A program made the position numbers and the translations under genes. From NCBI GenBank assembly GCA_963680875.1, contig OY804578.1:103569689-103633688 (forward strand): a DNA stretch of 64,000 bases, read 5' to 3'. Under the pieces are notes generated by a model. It ran no database searches. It had not been told where the DNA came from and saw only the letters and a list, made by a program, of their open reading frames with translations. Source of the stretch: Bathymodiolus brooksi (taxonomy: Eukaryota > Mollusca > Bivalvia > Mytilida > Modiolidae). Within the stretch, counting starts at the first letter, position 1. Every line of letters starts with the position of its first letter. This document shows, in pieces, positions 23,863 through 31,817 of the stretch.

Positions 23863-24200
23863 TCACCAGGTGTTCGAAAATCGTATGTTCAGAATTTCTC
23901 TCCAGTAAATTATTAGACAATCTTCATTTGTAGCACTCAATTGCGAAAACTTTTCTACGGGTTCAGCTTCTTTAGGCAGTGGGTGTTTTGCTCCCATAGG
24001 TTGACTGAAGACAATAACTTCATGCGGAAAAATAAATTCATCAGGATTTGATACTGTCCACAAATTTATAGTGGACATTTTGATGGACAGTATCATCGTC
24101 CGACTCTTCCGAACTATCTCCGCCTATTTCAATATCTGAACCTTGATTGCATTATCGATTTCGTCGTCACTGTTCATTTTTCTGGAGACTCCTTTATGAC
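23863..24200 (-). pseudogene. Decayed open frame, possibly Crypton/DUF3504-like N-terminus
   Basis: Minus-strand reading gives an acidic start (MNSDDEIDNAIK), then in a second frame GGDSSEESDDD, and later KEAEPVEKFSQLSATNED followed in another frame by LSNNLLERNSEHTIFEHL. An acidic leader followed by a Phe-x(n)-Asn-Glu-Asp...Leu-Leu-Glu...Thr segment is reminiscent of the N-terminus of animal Crypton-derived (DUF3504-type) proteins. At least two frameshifts are needed. The catalytic domain is absent. The assignment is tentative. Confidence 0.3.
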
Positions 24201-24365
24201 CTTTTCAGCAGTGCGACGTCATCTCTTTCATGACGTCATTCTAACAACATTGTGATGTTTCTTACCGTTTCTTTTTAATTTTAAAGAAGTTGAATATGTG
24301 CAACATATGTATCTGATTTCAAATTGTGCAATCTAATTATTATATATTTGCGTAACTTATTCATA

Positions 24366-24622
24366 AAGAAAATGAACGTACATTTCTGTCTCAATGGACA
24401 AATTATATGTCCCTAGAGCAGTCAAAGGGTTAACATAACATATCCTGGTCATCCTCCCAACTGACCATTGCACATGATGACGTATCGAAATCTAAGAAAA
24501 TGAACGTAAATTTCTGTCTCAATGGACAAAGTATATGTCCCTAGTGCTGTCAAAGTGTTAACACAACATATCCTGGTCATCCGCCCAACTGACCATTGCA
24601 CATGATGACGTATCGAAATCTA
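24366..24622 (+). repeat. Two-copy tandem duplication (~124 bp unit)
   Basis: AAGAAAATGAACGTA, TTTCTGTCTCAATGGACAAA, CATATCCTGGTCATCC and GACCATTGCACATGATGACG occur twice in tandem with about seven substitutions. It lies inside the hairpin-ended element. Confidence 0.9.
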
Positions 24623-25054
24623 TAATATATTTCACTAATCCTGATTTTCAGAAAATACACAGTTATCTATTTTTTTTAGATGACGATTTTTAAATCAAAA
24701 ACGAAAGAAACAAAACTCAAGTGAACGTGTTAAAATTTGGCGCCATTTTTTTTCATAATGGACCACTTGTTTTCCATAATGGCCCTGTATTAATGACCCG
24801 TAAATCATGTAATGCCCTGCCGGGAAATTTATAAAACATATGCATTTATAGTCATAACATAGTAAGTTGGTTAATAATATTTTGCTTTAATTTTATTTTC
24901 ACAGAACATCAATAAATACCTGTATACAAAAATAATACATCTCTTAACATCATTTAGTGTTGCTCACAATAAAAGGATCACAATGATGTTTCAGATATAT
25001 CGTGGCAATATCATAATGACAACCAATAAGAGATTACTATAGAACAATGATATC

Positions 25055-25310
25055 TCCTTGGTTTACTTATTCTCAAATATTTTTAAATAATTAAGCCTTC
25101 CAATCTTCTGTCTATGATCGTACCTGATGAAGGTTATTACCGAAACGCGTCGTGTGCACTAAATTGTGCATGTACGTTTTCATTACAATCACTGAGTCGA
25201 TACCGCTTATGGTGGTCTATTAGTCCCAATGGTATCATCCGCCATGCCGTCAGTGCTTCGGCACTGACATGGTTTATTAAATATATTTATATTTGAAATT
25301 TCAAAGTTTC
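25055..25310 (+). repeat. Family A copy, most complete, carrying a hammerhead-like core
   Basis: Order: CCTTGGTTTACTTATTCTC, a TTAAGCCTTCCAATCTTCTG segment, the hammerhead-like core at 25119-25156, CACTAAATTGTGC, then TATTAGTCCCAATGGTATCA and a strong hairpin GTCAGTGC-TTCG-GCACTGAC near 25248-25267, then TATTTATATTTGAAATTT. The upstream and downstream parts recur separately at 12300-12560, 39780-39835, 40640-40775 and, on the minus strand, 46215-46365 and 52194-52262. The 60-codon frame at 25114-25296 is a shadow. Confidence 0.7.
25119..25156 (+). ncRNA. Hammerhead ribozyme-like motif
   Basis: CTGATGA at 25124-25130; GGT-TATT-ACC at 25132-25141 as a 3-bp stem II, with one extra A at 25131; GAAAC at 25142-25146; and GCGTC with the predicted cleavage site after C25151. 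Stem I pairs 25119-25123 (CGTAC) with 25152-25156 (GTGTG): C-G, A-U, U.G, G.U, C-G. ACGCGT at 25145-25150 is self-complementary, as in hammerheads that fold as dimers. Hammerheads are known in Penelope-like elements and animal satellites. Activity is not shown; the extra A in stem II may weaken it. Confidence 0.55.
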
Positions 25311-25403
25311 TAAATAATGTAATTTATCCAAACTAAGGTGAATCTCCCTCGTTCATATGCAACCTTAGCACAAGTTGGCTTAGGTCCTTTGACTTACTTA
25401 ATG

Positions 25404-25618
25404 ACAGCCGGAACCTTTGAGCCGTAATGAAAGCGGGAGGCGCTTTAAAATCTGATTCAACCCACCTTTTCTTTAGAAATGCCTGTACCAAGTCAGGATC
25501 ATTACGGTTTTCACAGTTTTCCGGTTGCTGACTGATTTTGTCTGTTTATATACTTACGAGATTTGACTTTCCCTTTGCAAGATTGTTCGGAGTTCGGTAA
25601 TTTTGTTATTACCCTTAT
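25404..25618 (+). repeat. Dispersed family F copy
   Basis: GACAGCCGGAACCTTTGAGC to TTGTTATTACCC, with the GAAAGCGGGAGG segment partly present. It is followed at once by a family C segment and then a second family F 3' tail at 25730-25765. Confidence 0.75.
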
Positions 25619-25765
25619 TTACCCTCCGCGAACAACTGGTTTCACCCCTGATTTTATGCTCATATGTTTTACTTTTTTGTGTTGTGCTTTTTTGCTTGTT
25701 TGTCTGTCTTTGTGCTGTACCTTGTGCCCAATTCGGAGTTCGGTAATTTTGTTATTACCCTTATT
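25619..25765 (+). repeat. Family C segment with a second family F tail
   Basis: CCCTCCGCGAACAACTGGTT, TTTTTGTGTTGTGCTTTTTT and TGTGCCCAATTC equal the left flank and first unit of the 49-bp array at 15190-15320, here as one copy. CGGAGTTCGGTAATTTTG then repeats the family F end, so the family C piece looks inserted within or recombined with family F. Confidence 0.65.
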
Positions 25766-26947
25766 CTCAAATACTTTTATTTGTCTGTCAAGTCTTTATA
25801 CTATAAGCGTACATGATGTAAGTCATGCCAGACACACGTAAGTTAGATATATAATTATATTACTATCACTGTCACTAGGTCGCTACATCTACTGCTGGAA
25901 TATTAGTCCCCGGGGGTACCACTAAATTAGATATCTACATTTTCATTAAGAAGTCATAATATATTTGTCATTTGTAGTCCCTCTGTTTAAAATGTCATAA
26001 TAGCTATAACAGGCTTATTTAACCCAGATAAATGTGACGTATAGACCCAAAGTTTTCCAATCGATCGTAAACAGACCATTTATAGCGAAATCAAATCTTT
26101 AAATAACAATTTTAGCTGATTATGGCTTTGAGAGACACAGGAAGATCTTCAGGGATACTTCTAAGAATGACTCTTTCGTCCAAATAACATCCGACAATCC
26201 AATTAACACAGCCAATGTGTCATTAATTATATAGTTCAATTGAAAGTGGTCACTCAGAAAAGAAGAAATAACGACAGCACGGCTTATATAATATTAATGT
26301 AATAGACATTAGGTATTTGCAGGATTTCAATTTCATATGGTAAAATAGACACCACTAATCGCAATGGACAGACATTGGCCAATTAAGAGCAATGTGTCTT
26401 CATTGTGCATTATAACAAGTGTTAAATAACTCTTTAATTTGCTACAGATAGGCCATTGTAGAAAATCGTAATATATATCAGGGAAAACATTCATGATAAA
26501 TGGGAACGTTAAAACACTTCTAGTAGAAGAATTAGTTGCAATAGAAAATAGAAAGATAAATCATTAACATTGAACTTTGCAGAAGCTTTGCCGTTTCATG
26601 CACAACATTTTTCCGTTCCTGACACTCAACAAAAAGGCCACTGATGTGAATTTCACTTGGATTTACAAACACGTGAAATTCAATATAGGAAATGAAGATT
26701 TAGTTTTAATTTCATAAATGTAACACTTCCATATATTGTTTGCGCCCTTATGCATACATCTTAATTGATAAAAGATTGACATATTAAAATCAAAAGACTT
26801 TTGTTTCAAAACATTATTTGTCATCATATTTTTATCCATATATATAATCCCTTGACAGAATGAACATGGTCAAAGCATATGGCTACTAAAGCATATGCAC
26901 AGTATATATACAAACTACTAATGTATGTTACTTCTACCAAAGTAAAT
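25766..26947. other. Gene-free stretch
   Basis: No exon, structured repeat or mobile element recognised. Confidence 0.3.
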
Positions 26948-27170
26948 GGGTGTTATGGTCTTTAGTACCACTTTCAACAATTTTACAGTTATATCGTAGC
27001 GGTCAGTTTTATTGGTGGAGGAAACTGAAGAAAACCTGTCACAAGTAACTGACAGACTTTATCACATAATGTTGTATCGAGTACACCTCGCCTGAGCTGG
27101 ATTCGAACTCACAACGTTAGAGGTCATAGGCACTGGTTGCATAGGCAAGGTATAGGATGCTTCCTGAAAA
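26948..27170 (-). mobile_element. SINE-V copy
   Basis: Reverse-complement SINE-V with TACCACTTTCAACAATTTTA, GGTCAGTTTTATTGGTGGAG, GTATCGAGTACACCTCGCC and GATTCGAACTCACAACGTTA. The extreme head (CAACTACCATACGATC) is lost. Confidence 0.8.
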
Positions 27171-27194
27171 TTGTTGTCAAATGAAATCAATAAC

Positions 27195-27365
27195 TAGTAT
27201 TCCATACAATTAGTTTAACCCTGCCACTTTTCATTGAAGTGTCTGTACCAAGACAGGGAAGTGAGCTGTCACGCACTTGTGTGTTAGGGGTATCAATTGT
27301 GCCTCTTCCTACTATTTTACTATTGTATTTTGGAACTCTTCCGACAGTGTGGTATTTTTTTAATT
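27195..27365 (+). repeat. Dispersed family G copy
   Basis: CCCTGCCACTTTTCATTGAA, GTGTGTTAGGGGTATCAATT and TGGAACTCTTCCGACAGTGT. A 3' portion only. Confidence 0.65.
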
Positions 27366-27955
27366 ATTTTATAACTTGTATTACATAGATATATTTTAAA
27401 CTCATGGTATATCATCTTCTGTCGATGTCTGTTTTGGAGTCTTGAGTTTGCTTGCTAGATGTGTTGGATGTTTGTTATGATGTACCAATTTCTGATTTTT
27501 CCATTAAATTCCAGAACAAAAGGTATTTCTGACAGTAATTAGCTACATAAATCAGTATTGCCTCTTTTTGTCATTAGAGATTGTTACAATGATGGCCATC
27601 TCTTGGAGGAAAGTTAATTTCAGAATGCAAAAAGAAATATATGCGAAATTAACTTCTTCACATTATTATTCCTTACGGGTTTTGAGTTGCACTAAATATC
27701 CCCTTAACAATACAACAGACATTGCACCAGATATTCCCGGTTTAAAGGTGAAAGACATTGTTAATGATTTCTTGTATAAAACCTTTTCTTATTTTTGTCG
27801 TATATTAACTTAATTGTAGTATTCAGAGTAAAATGTTAAATGTTTGAATTGGCGTAATTGTACTGAAAAAGGACGCCCTTCGTTCTTCTTAAAGATTCAG
27901 AATTGATTGATGTCAGTACATACATGTTGTCGTCCAATGATGGTAGTGCTGATAG
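27366..27955. other. Unassigned stretch with an 81-codon frame
   Basis: The plus frame at 27568-27813 follows a weak CATTAG and reads MMAISWRKVNFRM onward. I see no domain and no paired exon, so it is not called a gene. Confidence 0.25.
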
Positions 27956-28215
27956 ACTATGGTCGTTAAACGCCACTTTCAACAATAGTACAGTTGTATC
28001 ATGGTAGATACGTTATATTGGGGGATGAAACAGGAGTAATTGAAGAAATCCACTAACCACAGCAAGTAACTGCAAAAATGTTGCCACATAGGGTTGCATA
28101 GAGTACACCTCTCAACGAGTGGATTTCGAACTAACAATCAGTAGTTGTAATAGTCATTCATTGCTGGGGATACGGCAATCCAACTTCTATATGACCGCGG
28201 CTACGGCGACATAGT
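27956..28215 (-). mobile_element. SINE-V copy (diverged)
   Basis: GTCGTTAAACGCCACTTTCA, GCATAGAGTACACCTCTC, CGAACTAACAATCAGTAG and CCAACTTCTATATGACC follow the SINE-V order in reverse with many substitutions. Confidence 0.7.
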
Positions 28216-29339
28216 AGTTTTCAATGTTACTGCAGAAAAATCTATTATTGACAACTTCGCCGACGAAAGCAGAAGATATGACTCCGTTAATATGGATTTT
28301 TGTGACGTTTCTGTATTCACTAAACAATCAGAAAAGTAATCATGTTGCCTGAATAGCTTTTGATTTGGTAGAATTTCTTGTATTTAGATGAAATAATGGA
28401 TCTCCGTTTTGTTTTTGTTTCATTAGATTCCCCACTATTAGTTTCCGGATTATTTTGACGGTTTTGCATTTATTTTTTATATTTCATGTAGTAAGTGGTA
28501 TTACTAAACTGCACATTTTTTAAATAGAATTTGGCCTTATAAAAGTAAGCAATTTGATAAACTAATCTGAAATACCGTAATTATATCTCCTGCATAGAAA
28601 ATCTTGGTAATTGTTGCAGACTCAGAAATAGCTTTGATGCATATAGCACTTATGTGATGATCGTGGAAGGAAAAATGGTAATTGTAACATAACAGCCAGT
28701 CCATTTTTCACAAGGTTTCATCACGATAGAAGGTGTGATAAATATCTTTGAATCACAGATATCAATATTTTCAAATATTATGTTCGATTCGAAGATCAAA
28801 TGTGAACCTTGCTGCATCATACACTACTTTTCCTTAATATACAGTGTATTACACGCTACTATGCACTAATGTGTACAGTTGTTTTTCTTCTTTTGCTAAA
28901 TAAAACATTCAAGGACAAATACCAAGGGAAAACGACAACATGTATTAATAGATAAGGAAAAAATATTCTCTTTTTAAATTAATACTTATTTTTGTCCAAA
29001 GGTCGTCTATAAATTGATAGAAATTAAGCAAACACAGGTAGCATAACAATGGACGTCTAGAATTTCGTAAGGGGAAAATCAGTTAAAATGTGGTTTCTAA
29101 AATAATCAAAATGTGCTCAAAACTGTATTACTAATTACAGAGACATTAGTGTTATCATCTGAAAATGGAATTTTAAAAAAAATGGACTTAAATGCATCTT
29201 ATGAACTGTGTATTATTATCAATCGAGATATGTGAGTAGCTATTGTTTACTTTGTACTTGAGTTCAACTCACCTGTGTGGATATACATGTACATGTATCG
29301 TATAATATGACTATATACTAGTAAACTATAAATGACATT
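28216..29339. other. Gene-free stretch before the LINE
   Basis: AT-rich, no recognised feature. The 5' end of the LINE may begin in the last few hundred bases; I could not fix it. Confidence 0.3.
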
Positions 29340-29382
29340 AAATAACATCATCTCAGTAACTACTATAGTATAATATAAGTAT

Positions 29383-30405
29383 ATGAGAAGAAATATTAGA
29401 ATGGGCAAAAAAAATCAGGAACAAAATGGTGGCCGAACTAATAGTAGGAATAGAAGCAATAAACAACAGAAAACTGAATTTTCGGCCCTTACGTCTGAAC
29501 AACGCAAACGTTTCCTCTCCAGTGAAACATCTGACATTGGCGAAGAAGCCGAGGTACTTCTAGATGCAATTCTAGGCGCACTTAGTAGCAAAGAGACAAT
29601 GGACCGCTTCGTAACTGCACTAGTCGGTATACCCGAAATAAAAGCAAAACTAATAGAGCACCTTGTTCCTTCCCTTGAAAATCGAATAGCTGAAGTTATA
29701 CAGCCTTTAAAACAAGACATAATACAACTCGAAGACAAAATTACAGAAACTGACATGAGAACGGATGATCTTGAGCAGTATGGCAGACGGCATAGCTTAA
29801 GGATTTCTGGCATACCGGAATCGCATAAAGAACACACTGATATGCTCATCTGTGAATTTCTAAAGAATGAACTAAATATTGAAATAAACATGGGCAATAT
29901 TGATCGTTCGCATCGGGTAGGTCAGAAAAAACCCAACTTAAATAGGCCTATAGCTGTACGGTTTATCAATTACCGCCTCAAAGAACACGTATACGCTAAT
30001 CGAATGTACCTTAAAAAGGGTTATTATATTAATGAATCATTATCCAAAGGAAGATCTAGTTTATTCTATAAGGCTAGACAACTGAAGAAACAAAAGTTAA
30101 TACTTGATACGTGGACAAGAGATGGTAACATTTTTGTAAAAACCCTAGATAGTACCGTTAAAGTATGTTCACGGGAAAGTCAATTGCCGATCACATTTGC
30201 TCCAAAGACTTCGGTTCCTATACCATTCAAAACTGGGCAGAAGCCAAAACCAAACGAACAAGAACCAGCTCACACGTCCAATAATGCCGTAATTGTAACA
30301 GAAGTCCAGGTTCATTCCAATCCTGAACCTTGTACAGTAAATAACGGGGGTGAAGAAATTGACCTCCTTTCGTCTACAGTAATTAATACGTCGGACAATG
30401 TATAA
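29383..30405 (+). CDS. LINE ORF1 protein (RNA-binding chaperone type)
   Basis: 340 residues, intact. The N-terminus is basic and Asn/Gln-rich (GKKNQEQNGGRTNSRN). Residues ~110-130 (QLEDKITETDMRTDDLEQYG) form heptads suited to a short coiled coil. From ~131 an RRM-like segment begins with RRHSLRISGIPE, includes NIDRSHRVGQKK and PIAVRFINYRLKEHVY, and is followed by a C-terminal domain-like stretch (GYYINESLSKGRSSLFYKA). This is the order in L1/CR1-type ORF1 proteins, which trimerise and coat the element RNA. Met-7 (29401) is an equally good start. The tail after ~275 is low complexity. That ORF1 stays open while ORF2 is broken suggests a fairly recent insertion. Confidence 0.85.
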   Translation: MRRNIRMGKKNQEQNGGRTNSRNRSNKQQKTEFSALTSEQRKRFLSSETSDIGEEAEVLLDAILGALSSKETMDRFVTALVGIPEIKAKLIEHLVPSLENRIAEVIQPLKQDIIQLEDKITETDMRTDDLEQYGRRHSLRISGIPESHKEHTDMLICEFLKNELNIEINMGNIDRSHRVGQKKPNLNRPIAVRFINYRLKEHVYANRMYLKKGYYINESLSKGRSSLFYKARQLKKQKLILDTWTRDGNIFVKTLDSTVKVCSRESQLPITFAPKTSVPIPFKTGQKPKPNEQEPAHTSNNAVIVTEVQVHSNPEPCTVNNGGEEIDLLSSTVINTSDNV

Positions 30406-30459
30406 AAAAAATTTAAAAAAAATGATACTATAATAAACTTATTTTTTTGTTGTTATATA

Positions 30460-30680
30460 AATTTTTACTTCTCAGGGAAACTCCAATCTATACTGTTTAC
30501 TTCTGTGTTACTTTAAGCAAATTAACATTCAGTCTATTAATAATATTAGTAAATAATAAGCTTCCTAAGTTGTTTGTCATATTATATATAAATGTTTACT
30601 GTTTTCAGGGAAATTCCAATTTATACTGGTTACTCCTGTGTAATTTTAAACAAATTTACACTCTATTAATAATATAACCA
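30460..30680 (+). repeat. Two-copy ~125-bp tandem duplication in the LINE inter-ORF region
   Basis: TTTACTTCTCAGGGAAACTC / TTTACTGTTTTCAGGGAAAT, then CTGTTTACTTCTGTG / CTGGTTACTCCTGTG, and TATTAATAATAT twice. The copies are moderately diverged. Confidence 0.75.
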
Positions 30681-31356
30681 GAGAGGTATCTCTGATATTA
30701 GTAAACCAGTCAAACCTATTCAATGGGCAAAGTTGGAATTTAATATTATTCTATAAATAGAAACTATATGGATTACCTTAATTGGCTTTCCCCTTATCTA
30801 TCATTTATCTTTTAAATGCATGTGTATTATATTATGTTCTTATGTTTTTGTGTAACTCTTTGTTTGTATTCTCAATTCTTCAGAATACTTTTTGTTCGTT
30901 ATTTTTCATTTCAAATTAATTGTGATTTTTTGAGTCATGTGATATATGCAATCTACTTGGTCAAGGTCATGTCAGTATTATTATTAGCACAAGATGGCCG
31001 CCCCCAGTGCAGCGAAGTTCTAATGTTTATTTCAGACACCAATGACTAGTTCTATCATGAACAGATACTACAAAGGGTCGGCCATCGAATATGATGAACA
31101 AAATGCTGTAAAAAATGGTAAAACAAAAATTAGAAATCTCTTTTATTGTCAAAATAACTCGCACTATAAACAAACTGTACTGTACTACATTCTATTAATA
31201 GATGGTTTTCCATACGAGGTATTACCCATAATGCATTGCGATTGTCGCCATCTTGTAGGGCAAGTAGAGCGAATCGAGGTGATTAAATATTTATAGTTCA
31301 AGTTCAAGTTATTTATAGTCAGTACATGAATAAATTATTATTTTACCGGAAGCATT

Positions 31357-31428
31357 ATGGTAAATACGTGTGTTGTGTATGGTTGTACACACCGTTCGAC
31401 AGACGGGGACAGTGATTTGAAGTTTTTA
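31357..31428 (+). pseudogene. THAP zinc-finger N-terminal fragment
   Basis: Reads MVNTCVVYGCTHRS then DSDLKFL and a stop. Met-Val-x-x-Cys-x-Val-x-x-Cys is the invariant opening of THAP (C2CH) DNA-binding domains, which occur in P-element and Kolobok-type transposases. The later Cys and His are missing because the element is internally deleted. Confidence 0.7.
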
Positions 31429-31703
31429 TAACCCTGCAATGACTTGTACGCTTTTAGTTCTGCTAGCGTGTATGCACTCTGTGTGTAAACAAGATAATTT
31501 ACGATGTCAGGGTACGTCACCTCAGGCCATTCTGACATGTCAGCACTCCATTCTGCCTTTTCCATTTCATATGGATCCTTGCCGTCTATTTCTTTCAACT
31601 TATCCACGTATCTGGCTTTGGTGAGGGTGTCTAAGCTATCTCGATAACTGATTTTCGCCTTGGCGTCCGACTTTTTTGCGTTTTCCATTGACATTTTCGA
31701 CAT
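31419..31703 (-). pseudogene. N-terminal fragment of a SWIM zinc finger / YqaJ-type element protein
   Basis: About 95 residues from MSKMSMENAKKSD through ARYVDKLKEIDGKDPYEM, WPEVTYPDIVNYLVYTQSAY and LKAYKSLQGYKNF. From memory, this wording matches the leader of a large invertebrate protein family that continues into a SWIM zinc finger and a YqaJ exonuclease-like domain. Both domains are missing here; the frame runs on into the reverse complement of the THAP fragment. No search was run. Confidence 0.55.
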
Positions 31704-31790
31704 TACTCGCTTCGTTTACTTTGACCTACAAGATGGCGGCGGGCGCAATGCATTATGGGTAATTGATCGCTGGATGGAAAACAATTTATA

Positions 31791-31817
31791 GGACATATTG
31801 AATCAAACCCTGGTCCA
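31791..31817 (+). other. 2A-like motif in LINE ORF2
   Basis: GHIESNPGP matches the 2A consensus [I/V]ExNPGP. It lies between the short ORF2 leader and the endonuclease, where 2A-like sequences have been described in some animal CR1/L2-type elements. It would release the leader co-translationally. Gly-His replaces the usual Gly-Asp before Ile/Val, so activity is uncertain. Confidence 0.6.

Larger units (their letters stand above)
23668..24800. mobile_element. DNA element with a terminal hairpin and reiterated CATAATGGCCC words
   Basis: The left end is a ~137-bp hairpin (23668-23806) whose arm contains CATAATGGCCC, AATAATGGCCC and TATTGGCCC. The far end (24750-24800) has three same-orientation copies of the arm word: CATAATGGACC, CATAATGGCCC and TTAATGACCC. 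Between them lie a decayed minus-strand open frame and a two-copy 124-bp duplication. The same layout with unrelated words is seen at 41425-42103 and, less exactly, at 60122-60850. The exact boundaries and transposon class are not determined. Confidence 0.5.
31205..31782. mobile_element. Internally deleted DNA transposon with THAP and SWIM/YqaJ-type gene ends
   Basis: The ends are inverted: GTTTTCCAT...ATTACCCATAATGCATTGCG and GCCATCTTGTAGG on the left, mirrored by CCTACAAGATGGCGGC, CGCAATGCATTATGGGTAAT and ATGGAAAAC on the right. The TIRs span ~75 bp with some mismatches. The left arm encodes the start of a THAP domain on the plus strand; the right arm encodes the N-terminus of another protein on the minus strand. 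The two inward-facing fragments meet near 31419-31428. A clear target duplication was not resolved (TTAATAG / TTTATAG is a candidate). Confidence 0.7.

Noticed and set aside
29415..29897. 160-codon minus-strand frame
   Set aside because: It lies entirely opposite LINE ORF1, which has clear domain features on the plus strand.
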